Assembly (NCBI GenBank): GCA_036850595.1
Contig: CM072170.1
Coordinates: 19,266,051 to 19,330,050, forward strand
Direction: 5' to 3'
From: Rhyacichthys aspro
Lineage: Eukaryota > Chordata > Actinopteri > Gobiiformes > Rhyacichthyidae
DNA: 64,000 nt
Shown: one piece after another, positions 24,275 to 36,400 of the stretch
Position numbering within the stretch: the first letter of the stretch is position 1
Layout: every line of letters begins with the position of its first letter
The notes under the pieces: model-generated
The model's database searches: none
Told to the model about the DNA's origin: nothing
Seen by the model: the letters and a program-made list of their open reading frames with translations, nothing else
Translations under genes and position numbers: made by a program

Positions 24275-24880
24275 ACCCACCATCAGTTACAGGCACAAAC
24301 ACACTCAACACTATTAACATGGCACTTTTAAATGCACACTCTCCGTTGAATAAGTATTTTATTGTTAATGATTTGATTTTAGACCACAAACTTGACTGTT
24401 TGTTTTTAACGGAAGTATGGAGTATGGCTGGGTACAGGTGCGCCAGTTGTTGTCCCCTCTCCACCAAATTTTAAATTTGCTTTTTCTGTCAGAAGTGGTA
24501 GGAAGGGAGGTGGGACGGCATCATTAGTTACAAATTCACTCACCCCCAAAAAGATTTTATTTGATCAGTACACCACTTTTGAATATCATGCAATCGTTTT
24601 TAGTAGCCCCCCAGTTTTGTGTGTCACTGTCTATAGAACACCAAAGAGATGTGCTGCATTCAAGAACGAATTCTCAGAGTTTTTATCAATCATTCTACTT
24701 ACTATATGATTGTTTTAACTAGTGATTTTAACCTACACATAGATAACCTTCTCTTTTATAGATTTTACTCAACATGTCACACAGCCAACTCACAACAGAG
24801 GACGCACTCTAGATCTGGTCATTACCCACTATTGTCCACTAGTGTGTCCTCTGTAGTTGATTTGGCTGTGTCTGAGGTTT
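24275..24880 (+). pseudogene. LINE AP-endonuclease domain fragment
   Basis: Plus-strand frames spell 'NMALLNAHSPLNKYFIVND' and 'LDCLFLTEVW' (about 24318-24420), the N-terminal part of an apurinic endonuclease domain of the kind in Rex1/CR1/L2-type LINEs. After a frameshift come 'TSDFNLHIDN' (about 24718-24747) and 'STSVSSVVDLAVS' (about 24835-24873), further conserved blocks of the same domain. In-frame stops and at least one frameshift disable it. In live elements this nuclease nicks the target DNA to prime reverse transcription. Confidence 0.75.
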
Positions 24881-25019
24881 CTCCATCTGTGTTATGTGTT
24901 TGTTCTCTGTAGGCTGGGGGCGGGGTTGATGCTGCTGCAGCCACTGAGACAGCTGTAACACTAAGGGGCCGGATGACTGAGAACCTACACAGACGTCTTG
25001 CAATGGTTCCAGTTTATCC

Positions 25020-25330
25020 TGCACTTCCTTGTTTTGTTCAAAACATTTCACTAGTGAAGTGCAAGCAACAGGCCTGAAGTCATTTAGTTCTTTGGTGGTT
25101 TGGACATTGCCACTGGTACAATAACAGACTCTTTCCAGAGTGATAGGATCTTGTGCTGGGTAAGCGATGAATTAAAAATGTCATTGATCTGTACAGACTT
25201 TTTTTTTGTGCCAGTCATTGCCCTTGGCTCCTCCTGACACTGCATTTTAAAAACATCACCCTTATATCAGAAGATAAAAATCTTTGCTCTGTTGAAAAAT
25301 CATTATTGAAGAAATCATTTAGGGCATTTG
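25020..25330 (-). pseudogene. LINE reverse transcriptase fragment
   Basis: Minus-strand translation, with frame changes, gives 'RSQGQ', 'LWKESVIVPV', 'LNDFRPVA' and 'TSLVKCFE' in the order expected for the N-terminal part of a CR1/L2/Rex1-type reverse transcriptase. It lies tail to tail with the endonuclease fragment at 24275-24880. Catalytic motifs (YADD region) are not present. Broken and inactive. Confidence 0.7.
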
Positions 25331-25334
25331 CAAT

Positions 25335-25691
25335 ATGTACTGTAGCAAACATTTTGTAAGGCGAGAGAATTAGGCTAAGTGATAAAGATAGAAAGAATAA
25401 TAAAGCCTAATAATAAATTTAAACATAACTTCTTAGACAGAAATTGATACGTATATGAAGTAAAATTACCATAAACTTAAGCATAAATTAATGAGAAATG
25501 ATGACCAGAATTAACAAACAGACGGCACTTGAATATGATTGAATCAACAATAAACAACAGGAACATATTCGTGGATCGAAACAATAAACCTTTCTTATTC
25601 AAGGTGGAATATGATTTTGTATATATTGAAAAATGAAGCAGTTTATGAATTTCAAAAACAGTCTAAAAGAGTTAAGCTACATTTTAGTTAA
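25335..25691. repeat. Dispersed repeat X, copy A, left part
   Basis: Starts near 'tgtagcaaac' and shares with 59672-60010 the landmarks 'ggctaagtgataaag', 'agaattaacaaac', 'gattgaatcaacaataaaca', 'tcgaaacaataaacc' and 'aaacagtctaaaagagttaa'. It is interrupted at TTAA (25688-25691) by a 3.3-kb insertion; the rest resumes at 28981. Class unknown: TG...CA-like ends would suit an LTR, but no target duplication was found. Confidence 0.75.
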
Positions 25692-27635
25692 AACTCCAGT
25701 ACCTAATATATATTTCATCTAGTTGAAAAAAATGGTTTAGACTCCATATAGTATATTGCAAAAGCAATCGTTTTTGAAAAAAATCATGCTCTATGATTCC
25801 ATCTGCTGCTTATTATAAGCAATTTTAAGAAATGAACACTCAATAGAGATAGGAGCAACTCCAACGCAGGGACAGGGAGTTCTTGGCCAATCACAAGCCT
25901 ACTGACGCCCAGGGAGTTAACAGAGAACCCCATTGGCTGTTGCTGTACAATGTCTTTGCCATGGTCTGCGCGTGCACAACTGGTAAACAGAGACAGCATA
26001 GCGGCCGAAGTCTCAGAGGGCAAGGTAGCTATTCCTGCATTAACTGTTACTGCATACACTGCTAAACATCATAAACAAAGGAAAACAGTAGGAGTAAAGA
26101 GACGTCATGTCATGACCATAAAAATGACACCAATGCTTATTATTCTCTCTCTCTTTCTTTAGAACATGACTTCAGCCTCAAAAACAAAGGGCAGCAATAA
26201 AAAGAGACAGTGCTCAAATACAGCAATTCCTTTACAATAAATATGTGCAGGAAAGAATCTATAAAAATGTATATTTATTTCTGCCTGTATATAAACACCA
26301 TATAAAACTTTCAATTAATAAAACAAATGAAAGTATTTTTTTAAATCTAGTTTTCTGAAAATAAAATCAAATAAATAAAAACAGCTCTATGTGGTGGTCT
26401 GAGACGCCCTGTTGGATCGTCCTGCAGTATTTGTTTTCTAGATCTGTTGTCATGACTGGGCAGTTCAGGCAGGTGCACCGAGCTGGCTGACCCCTGTTGG
26501 GTTCGGCTGGTCCTGGTGTGGCTTTTCTCCGGCACATCCAGAAAAAAACCCTCACAGACGAGTTCCATTCATCTGGAGCACTTCATCCTTCTCTGGAGAC
26601 AGATGCTGCAGTCACTGTTAGTGACCTCCTGCACAAGAGCTTCAAACTCCAGAGCTGGAGTCCTGAGAAGAGAACAATAAAAATATATGACTTATTTGTT
26701 CTTTTATTGAGCCAAATTTCATGTTAGAGGTATTCTGAATGAACCAAGAGTAAAATAAACAAGGATAAGCTGAAATGGTACAGTGGGGTTACATTGATGT
26801 TGTCTCAACCTAATGCCAGACCAAGTTAGTACAGTAGTGGTACCTAGAAACAAGCAAAACTCCTGTACTTTGTAATATGTATTTTGCTTTTCTCCAGAAT
26901 AAATAAGAGGTCAGTGAGTGTTGTTTTGGTGCTTGTCACTGATGTTTTACACAAGGTTTAGGAACAGTGCAGCTGTTTAGACATTAGCTGATCAAATAAA
27001 AATGAAATGCTCTAATGTCTCAGAAAAATAACAGTAATAGTAACACATTATGTATCGTATCCCGTCTGATAGAGCTAAGTTCACTAACTTTTGCCGTTAT
27101 TCTGCTGAGACTCCTGTGTAAACACTGCAGGGTCTCGATGGAAACTACGTGAGCTAGTGCTAAAGCTAGCTATAGCTAAGCTAACGTTTGTCAACGCTTT
27201 TTTGACAAACGTTACATACAGTCGATAATATAGCACACAGAGTTTGCTCTAACTACTGTATTGTGTTGAAAAACACTTTATAAAACATACTATTGTCAAA
27301 CATTAGTCGTTCTCTTGCCTCTGTCTCAAGAGTTCACTCTCTGTGTCAGTCTCGAGAGTCAAGTATAGTTTAGTCTCAAAATAAAGTTTGTCAAACTTTC
27401 AGAAGTGTAACTTCTCTTACCTCCTCCGTAAACATGACTCCAGTAAATCTCAGAGTGTGTGTTGAGTCTGTGATGAGTCTGTAAAAGAGTTTGTGTTGAC
27501 GCTAATACTCCGGTTCCATTGTGCTCGTACGAATGCGCGCGCGAGAGCGAGCACGACACTGGCTGCAGTTCCTCTAACGGCCACAGGTGTCAGTAACTGG
27601 TAGAAATTTATGAAAGTTACACAATGGCCCTTTAA

Positions 27636-28528
27636 AGGTCCTATATTATACTATTTTGAACATTATACAGTGTATTTTGGATACATTTAGGTTACCATAT
27701 CACGTTTTGCAACATGAAACACACAATAATTATCTTATACAAGCGGTTTGAATGAGCTCTCATCATGAGTCCAAAGTGAACGGTCTGATTTGGCGCTGTC
27801 ACTTTAAGGCTCAGCTCTCCCGTGTTGGCTCCGCCCACTAATGACGTCACAGTAGTGCTGCGCTGGAAACAGACTGAAGTAAACACATCGTAGTAATAAC
27901 TTTTTCAGCAATGGCTTTGAGAGTAACTGAGCCGTATATCTTCTACCCAGAGTCTGAGTCTGAGTTCGAAGAACATGAGCAAACACAAAAACCTCGAAGG
28001 CTTCTACAAGACGTTTCTGCTTGGTAAATGAGAAACTATTTATTGTGTATGTTTCTATGTGTAGCCCGTAGCATAGCGCGTGTTAACTGCTTCTGTTTAT
28101 AGGTGCACATGTGGAAATGGCCGTACAATGCCTACTGAAGTTGAGAATTTATGCTGCCTGGAGACACCTAAGGTAGCTGTTGTGCAGTGTATTGAAAGTA
28201 AAGTAAAAGTATTGACGGTAAGTAAGCTAACACAGTTGCAGCGATGCTTCTCTGTGTCTGAGCTGCAGAGCACAGCACTTGTTGACAGTGCAGGAGAGAG
28301 GGGCAGGAGGAGTGTGGAGGAGCACTTCCTGGAGAGGAGTGGTTTACTTCACATATTGATGTCATTGCGTGAAACAGCTTGTTGAAAGGACTGTAGCTCA
28401 AACTAAATAAATTACTTAAACATGCGTGAATGAAACAGAACACAACTTTGGGTATGTGTTTGAGGTAGAAACAACGTTATAACATGGTTAAAAGCTCAGA
28501 AAAGTTGATTTAGCATAATATGGAACCT
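27636..28528. mobile_element. TTAA-flanked MITE (AGGTCCTATATTAT ends), full copy
   Basis: Left end 'aggtcctatattatactatt' at 27636 and right end '...tagcataatatggaacct' at 28528 form inverted repeats. TTAA occurs on both sides (27632-27635 and 28529-28532). About 893 bp, with no transposase. Its right 250 bp reappear at 47449-47699 with roughly ten differences. A 101-codon frame inside (28080-28385) has no domain and is not called. Confidence 0.8.
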
Positions 28529-28893
28529 TTAAACGAACTGCAAACAGATGTAAGGCTTACGTTGCTAGGGCTTAGCCTTATGTTGCTAATGCTAATATTG
28601 CTAGCGCTGTAGTCTCCGGGACTTATCGCTCTTGAGACCCATAATTTCAGTGCTCCACACGCTCAGCTTTCTCATAGCTAGGTGTCCTCACCTACTAACA
28701 CCAGTTTCCTAGTACTGTCATGATTTGTGTTGGGACAGGATTAGCGATCTATAAACAATGAGCATGTCCGTCTCCAGTTGTGCACGCATATAAGATGCGC
28801 ACATGAATTCACGCACGAGACAAGAGAAAAGCCTGGGAGGGGTTTGTGAGAGTGAGTAGGGAAGTAAGGGCGGGGCTTCCGTTTGAAACTCAA

Positions 28894-28895
<2 letters not shown>

Positions 28896-28931
<36 letters not shown>

Positions 28932-28943
28932 CTCTCTCTCTCT
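28896..28943. repeat. (CT)n microsatellite
   Basis: CT repeat with one CG interruption near 28929, inside the TTAA composite insertion. Confidence 0.9.
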
Positions 28944-28980
28944 TGGATCTGAAAAAGACAATCAGGTACTGGAGCTTTAA

Positions 28981-29770
28981 GTTTAACTTCTTCGTACTGC
29001 CAGTGAGGGTTCGGAGTCAGGTCCCCTACGCTAGCTGATGTGGTCCTCTGAGGATGACTCTCGGTGCCAAAATTGGTGCCAAAATCGATTAAAAAAAAAA
29101 AAAAAGTCCTCTGGACAGGCAGAACTTAAGTAGGCTACACTAAAGAAAAATACTCTTAATAATAAAAATAGCAAATTAATAAATGACATTTTCTTGATTA
29201 TTATTTTATTATTTTATTGAAATAGAGACGAACAAAAACTATTCAACAACTGGACTGAACACTGAAAAACTCAAAAACTGAAGAAGAACACAAAACTATG
29301 GAAGAACTGAGAAAGAACAAAAACTGAGGAAGAACTGAGGTTCCAGCGCCCTCAGAGCTGTTTTAACTTTTGGAACTTAAACAGGCATAGCTACGCAATG
29401 GCGGGAAGAGTTTCTTTGTCCAGGAGGGAGTTAAAGATGATCTCATGCTAAAGCTTCATATTACCACCTTCAAATATTGTGAAACAATTTAACATTCATT
29501 TATATCCAAATGTATCAACAACATATGGTGCAATAACACAATGCATTCAAACATGAAACAATGTTTCTATGGTCAACAGTTGTAGTCCTGTAAAATGTAC
29601 ATATGTATTCACAGTTAAAACATATTTTTAGCATGTATGTGCAGGTATTCACATTGACAGCATAAACAGGAGAGATACAGGTAAGGCTTATCACCTTTAT
29701 CAAGTCTTATGTTCAAAAAGGTAAAAGTCTTCATTCATTAAGGAGCAACATTTAAAGTCTGTTAAAGTTA
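28981..29770. repeat. Dispersed repeat X, copy A, right part
   Basis: From about 29370 to 29765 it matches 60050-60400: 'gggaagagtttctttgtc', 'atgctaaagcttcata', 'acatatgtattcacagttaa', 'gtatgtgcaggtattcacat', 'aaggcttatcacctttatca'. The part 28981-29370 has no counterpart in copy B and includes an A-tract at 29091-29105 and a run of 'gaagaactgagg' modules near 29280-29340. Confidence 0.75.
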
Positions 29771-30129
29771 ATCATTCAATGTTTTTTTTCTTTAGTTTGT
29801 TCTTATGGAAAGGAATGCAGGGATGAGGCACCCAGAGTGAGTTTGTTGGGCCTCATAATTTGAAGAGGCGTCATTTGTGCTACGCACAGATCACGTCTTT
29901 CATCAGGAAAGGTCCTGATGAAAGTTGTTAATCTGTCTGGTTAAGGAAATGTTCATAAAAAAGATGATTTTAGCAGGTCTGGGAAATTCCGTATGTCTTT
30001 TTATTTGAGGTGAAAAGGTTGTACACTACAGTATATTTCCATTAACACCATCAATCGATATTGGTCTGTTTTGTCTCCTGTCTTGGCCGATCATGGCTTT
30101 CATGCAGTCCCATACTGCTGTTAGATCAT

Positions 30130-30132
<3 letters not shown>
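29771..30132. other. Non-genic DNA
   Basis: Nothing recognised between dispersed repeat X and the TA microsatellite. Confidence 0.45.

Positions 30133-30182
<50 letters not shown>
30133..30182. repeat. (TA)n microsatellite
   Basis: About 25 TA units. Confidence 0.95.
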
Positions 30183-30186
<4 letters not shown>

Positions 30187-30249
30187 CATATAATAACAAA
30201 ATATATATATAACGTCCTACAGTCCAATCATCAAGACCAGATGAGTTGA

Positions 30250-30760
30250 AATTCAAGAGCACCCTTGAGTTTTGGCACAGTCAGTGAGACATTTCTGTTT
30301 GTCTGATGGTTACTTTACATTCTGATCGATGACTTTAGGGTGTATGCAGACAAGTGTTACGAACATTTGCGGGAGGGTCACGGGGAAGGTAAAAGGGCGC
30401 ACAGCAAAAGACAATAGCTCTGTCTTTGCAGTGCATACAGACTCCTTGACAGTAATGTTTCTTCACCACAGCTGATTAATGTAGAGGCACCTGCAACCTT
30501 AGGATGTCCCCATCACATCAGTATCTCTATCCAGTAAGTCGGTGTCCAGGTCCTCTTGAGGAAGCCAGGTTTCAGAGAATTCCATTATACACGCGCCCCT
30601 ATATTTCTGCAGGTGTATGACATTTTCTTGAAGCTCGACCACTTTCTTTCTTATGAACTGATCGTTGCAGAGTAGTATCAAGGAGAGTGGTATGTTGTGG
30701 AGTTTCAGACGCTTTAGTCTCTGTCTGACCTCCTACTTTCCAGCATATTCCCAGATATCA
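30250..30760 (-). pseudogene. LINE AP-endonuclease fragment
   Basis: The minus-strand frame 30681-30499 includes 'KKVVELQENV' and 'YRGACIMEFSETWLP', matching the first conserved block of the AP-endonuclease domain in fish L2/CR1-like LINEs. Downstream on the same strand, in another frame near 30330-30400, lies 'FTFPVTLPQMFVTLVCIHP', the later block of the same domain. Stops and frameshifts separate the two. It is independent of the LINE pieces at 24-25 kb. Confidence 0.7.
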
Positions 30761-30764
30761 CAAA

Positions 30765-33331
30765 AGATATCTGCTATTGAACGGTCTTCTGGAACTTTAT
30801 CCAAGCCTGGCAACGGCTGTTTACAGCCCATCAAGTTTACCCGAATGTCTCAGGAGTACTGGATTCTAACTCACTGCTTGTGGCGAGGATCCAACAAGCA
30901 CTGACTAACAGCAAACAATGTCCATTTTACGATAAAATAACTAACTCCATTTTAGGCAAACAGGTCCCAAAGTGCTCTTCTTAACTAAGCATTAAAATAA
31001 AATGGAAATAAGGACAGTACTGCTTGCTAAGTTTAAAAAAAGTTCTACACATTGAAGTGTGCTCCATAAATTTCATGATTCCTTTGGCATTGGCTTTGGC
31101 CCATAGGCCCCACTTTGTGCAGTACTTGGTGACACTAATTAATAACAAATTAATGATTGCACCAGTCTGTAAAGAGCAGTGTTAGTTTTCTGATTGATGA
31201 GAACGTCTAAGACATATGCCTTACATCTGATAATAAACTAATGTTTTTTCTAAATCTTTGGTTTCAGAACAAATGCAAAAACTCAGAGATAGAATCCATG
31301 ACTGCTACTTGCAGCATTTACAGAGGTCTTATTTTATTTTAGATTTGCAGCAATTTAATGATGCTCAAACAATATAGTTGAAAAGGTTCATTTAAACATA
31401 TACAATCATCAGCTATTAAAGTGTGGATGACTTACTGTGCTAAATAAATGCAAACACTCATCTGACTGAAAGTGACATCTGCATTTCCATTTGTAAGCAA
31501 TCGAAGTTGCAAGACCGAGTTCCTGTTTGATGGTGTAATGTGCTGTAGCAGCTTTGGCTTACATATTCTGCGAGAATGACACAGCATGAGATGGAAATGT
31601 TTTTAGATGTTTGCAAATTGAGATGTCTGGGAGAGAGTAGTGACAGTCTAATCAGAAGGATGTCGGGATGCAAAAGGAGGACAGCATGGTGAAAGTCTGG
31701 CACCAAGGACACTCCTCAGAGGGAGCATCATAATCTCTTTCTCAGCCTTCCCCAGCCCTGAAAGACATCCTATAAATACATGATGTGAGGGGTGGAGGGG
31801 AGTGTAAAATCGAAACATCTCAACTCAAAGTCACAAGTGAGGAATGTGTGTAGCCTTCAAGGGGAATGCATTATGCATATAAGCAAATGCATGTCTTTTA
31901 CATGACTCTATTTCTTACGTTTGATTATGAACAGAGAGCCTTAAAATTTTATTGTTTTAGCATTGTCTTGGAGCACAAATTGACTGATATTGTAGTCTAA
32001 GTTGTAAACTCATCATTTGTTATTAAACAAATCAAAAGTTGATACTGTTTTCGCCAGTATTACTCATGTTATTACCGTGAGCTCATGCTCATTACACAAA
32101 ATAACATTGAGTTCAGATAGAACTGACACATCAGTGTGCTTCAGAAAAGCCTCTGTGTGAACAGGGCATTGGTCTCACTATAAACAAAGGGTGTCTTCTT
32201 TTTTATATCTATTTACTTTTCCTGTTGTGATCTGGCTCTGTGCCTTGTGCACTTTGACCAGCTCCAGTCCCACTACCTGTAAACCTGGAACAGTAGTTTG
32301 ACTTGGAACAGCATTGATGTTAGCTTGACCTAAACCTAAAATTCAAACAACTGCCAGACAAACATTTTTCGAGCATTTTAAAAGTTTGAATTTCTCTAGT
32401 GTCATGTAAATAGTGACTTTACCTGATTCAGACCTGTTACAACAGCTCTTGTTTGCTTAAATCTGGTAGTTCTATCCATGGAGATCATGACAGCTGCTGG
32501 AGGAACAGTATCTCAATCCAACCTTTCCTTTCAATGGCACTGGGCTCCAGATTTTTTTCAGAATTAAATAGAGCTGGTGGAGGGCTGTCCAGTGTGTTTG
32601 GAGGATTAGGTGGCCACTAGCTCCACTGCATTCATGCCTTTTCTCACAGTTTTACATGCCCAAACAGGCTTACTTAACGTGCAGCCAATATAAAACAGAC
32701 ACAACAGATGGCAAGCAAAGATGGTTCAACTCAAGCCCACTCCAACATAAACTGAAACTCATAGGCCATTGAGAAATGGAGATGAGCTGGTGTCTTTGAA
32801 GCTGCTCCAAGGTTGTACCTGTTTATAACCCAGAGTCTTTTCATGACAACAGATTCTTTGTGTAAAAGGATTAGAGGATTACAGAGCAGTGACGCTTGTC
32901 TCAAAGACTGAAGAGGTCAGGAGTTCAGTTGATCCCCAAGAGTGTCGGGACAGTGGAGCTCCTTCCAAAACACTGCCTATGATGCTGTGCCAGAGGCAGC
33001 GCTGCCCAAAAGTCTGCCAGAGAGAAGAGCTGGAACAGGGCACACTGTAATGGCACAAGACTGAGGAGGACGGAAACTATATAAAAAAAAACACTTCTAC
33101 ATGGTCAGAGGATACTATCTTTTTTCTGGGCATGTATTTATTTATTTTTTTGTTCATGTTAGTAGTAGTAGGGTCTAAAAAGCCATTTACAAGCTATGCA
33201 CTAAAAAAAGAAAGTATGCCTAACAGTGTGTTCTACTTACATGTGTTGGTTATCTGAATAATTTTCCATAAGCACATGGAGCAAAAAAGCTATAAAGTTG
33301 CAGCTTTCACCTATCTTTGCATAGCAATCAA

Positions 33332-33334
<3 letters not shown>
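30765..33334. other. Non-genic, single-copy-looking DNA
   Basis: No coding domain or repeat landmark recognised over 2.5 kb. Confidence 0.5.

Positions 33335-33404
<70 letters not shown>
33335..33404. repeat. (GT)n microsatellite
   Basis: Thirty-five GT units without interruption. Confidence 0.97.
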
Positions 33405-33408
<4 letters not shown>

Positions 33409-36400
33409 TTATTTGAATATGTATTTGTGTCTGCAGTGACACAACACTTTTGGTGGGTAATGGCTTTTTGTACACTAAAAATGTATAGATAACTTACATT
33501 GCCATAATGTGCACACAGCTCATGTTGTTCTTTATCAAAATTTATCAAAACCAGAGGTGAGAGGTAACTTTTACCGTGGACTGCAGCACGACCTGTGTTG
33601 TGGTTGCAGTGTTAAAGTTGGGCCGTTTTATGTGTAGTATTGCCACTCTTAATACGAGGGGTAAAAATGTTTCCTTTCTCCGTGTCCTCTTCTCTGCTTT
33701 TATTCTCTTCCCGCATCTTCCTCAGGCCTCCTTACTAAAGGTCTCCATTGCCCGGTAAATTTGTGCCTTTTGATCAGCTATATTCTTGCTTGAGCTGGTT
33801 CTCTGTGTGAGTGCCGCAGATTTGTTATTAGCTGAGATTGGCAGTTTTATTTTGAATTGTGAAACAATACTCCAACTTTCATCGGCCTTGGCCTTGTTTC
33901 AGCCTAAACCACTCCCTCTGAGGGATATAAACTAAACTCTCTTATCAGTTGAACTCAGAATTGGCAAAATCCCTTGAATGAGGGACAAAACCTCTTTACC
34001 CTTAAACCTACATCCACATGCCTTTTTTAAAACCTTTATTTCTTTTGTGACATTTACATAAAGCACCACTTTTTGCTTTTTTCTTCAAATACCATGATAG
34101 AGTGTTCTTTGACTTAACTGACAATGCACCAGGCTTATCAGATCATCTACAACATTGCACTAGGAGATTAAGAGGATAACCTCTCAACAGTACCAATTAT
34201 GTAAACACAACACTGTTCAGCTGCTTATACCCTCACTGGCCATTCACATATTGACTATAACATATTATTCTAAAATAATAAACAGTGCTTCCCCTTCTGC
34301 CTAGCAAATAATTATTACAGTCTTTCTCATGGGTGGGAAGTGGGAAAGCAATAATACACGGAGTAGTATCTAATCTTTAGAGTTTTGGCGCTCAAATGTT
34401 TCCCTAACCATTTCCAACTGGAATATTTTCATTTTAGGATAGACTTCATGATGATTAAAACAATACAGTATTCAGAGAACTTTTTTTTTTCCTTAATATT
34501 CTTTGCTCAAACCACACTTGTGATGCCAATTCATAAGTGAAATACTTTGTAACTCATTAGCTTTCCCTTGAAAATAACATTCCATAATGAGTACTATTGC
34601 AGATCTCATTATAGATTAGTGCTCCAAGGGGGCAAATAAAGTTCAGCTGAGCAGAGTGATCTGCATCTGATCTGATCTGAGCCTGTTGTTTGTAGTCATC
34701 TGTTGCTACATGAAAACACTTTGCAGCATGCCGTTGGCTCACATTTGGGAATTCTCCTTATTTCCAAACCTCAAATCTGTCATTGTGTTTTAATGAGTCA
34801 GCATTATATAACAGCCCCAGTAGCCATATTGAAAACTGAGACGATTTGGATAATATTCTTGCGGTTCGTTTGTGTGTCGTTATTTTATTTACTTATTTTA
34901 TTTATTTATTTATTTTAAATAAGAGTTAAAGCAAATAAAGTGGAACAGAAGTTTTATTGAGTATAAATGTGGTTTCAGAAAAAGACAGCTGGTTTAAACA
35001 AATTTGTGTATAAGAGCAGCAGACAAAGCATTTGTCCTCATTGTCTACAATCACAAATGAAGGGAATATCAACAAACAATCTGTACAGAATTATAGAAGT
35101 TCTAGTGTATTTTGCTGTCTATGTTGAAGATTAACAATGACCGACATAAAAAGAAACCACATGAACTGCTGAAAAGCTTAGTCCTTTTTTGCAAAATCCA
35201 GTTGAAACCGGTGCTTCTCAATAGTCAATAGATGTATTTGTATTTTTATCTTTTCACTCCATATTCACTTGAAATAAATGGAAACAAAACAAATGTTGCA
35301 TTCTAGGAACCAAAGAGTGTGCCAACAGTATGTAACAGTAGCAGTGCTGCTCTCTAGAGAAGTGTAACATTGAGTTTGATGTACAGTTGCTGATCTGTCG
35401 CCTTTGTGGAGAGAAAAACATTGACACAGATCTGTTGCAACCAATATTGATTGATTTTTCCATCTGCTATTATCAATGTTGTTCCATTTGTAGCAGCTGT
35501 CAGTGATGCTGCGTGGGATGCTCTCTGTGTGACCTCTTGCAGTGGTGAAATTCCACAGCCACATTATCTATGACCTCCTAGCACGGGTACATATCTGCTT
35601 GGTCTTCTCTGTTTGAGGAAATTTCTATTTCAGTATGCTGATTTGCCGTGTATTATAATTTCCCTCAAGGGCTGGATGTAGTTTTGACATTCGTATGTTC
35701 CAAACAATACGCACCAGAGAAATGTTTGCAGAAACATCACTAAAAGAGACAATAAGTCAGGTTCATTTGTGTTAGAGACTTACTGTTACATGTCTTGCAG
35801 CAGTGCTCCCTTCATCAAGTGAATCCAGCTGCTTGTTATTCCTTTCAATCAAAGATACCGGGGTTAAGTGGCTGTTTTTTGCTGGACGTAAGCCTTAAAC
35901 CACCCGCTTGTCACAGCTGTCCACAGGAAAAACTTGGAGGACTGTTTAAAAGCCTTGCGACCAATGAAGAGGTATCCAAACAATAAACCACAACGATTGT
36001 AATGTTAGAGCAGGAAAGTAAATGTTCAGAGCTACAATGTTTGATTATCTACCTTCTATCCCACACTGCGCTCTGCCATGGCCTTAATCCACTCAGATCC
36101 ATAGGAAAAGTCTTAGCCACTTAACCAGGGCACATGTATGTATTGACATACAACATTTTCAATCTCTGAGGCAACTTAAGCCTCATTTGGGTTAGTATGT
36201 CACAGACAGTTAATCTCAGATCTGGTTTGTGTTTCCTCTTAGGTGGGTGTATTAAATAGAGCGGCATCAGCTTCATAATCAGCACAGGTTGTGTTTCTAT
36301 GTGAGTTATGAAGCAAATCTTTGAGTGCATTAGGAAAATGTCTCCAGTAGTGAAGTCAGAGGCTAGGGGGACAAAAGATGGAATGGCTCTGGATGTGAGA

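Larger units (their letters stand above)
25692..28976. mobile_element. TTAA-flanked composite insertion
   Basis: Left end 'aactccagtacctaat' at 25692 and right end '...atcaggtactggagct' at 28976 are inverted repeats of about 16 bp with two mismatches. TTAA flanks both sides (25688-25691 and 28977-28980). The insertion splits dispersed repeat X. It contains a second TTAA-flanked MITE (27636-28528) and a (CT)n tract. No transposase frame was found in the rest. The short inverted repeats make this a moderate call; the block could be a mosaic of several insertions. Confidence 0.5.

Noticed and set aside
24275..25330. Single twin-primed LINE with a 5' inversion
   Set aside because: Twin priming gives divergent pieces (3' parts pointing away from the joint). 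Here the two pieces converge.
28080..28385. 101-codon frame as a MITE-borne gene
   Set aside because: The same sequence in the copy at 47449 is not preserved as the same frame, and it has no transposase motif.
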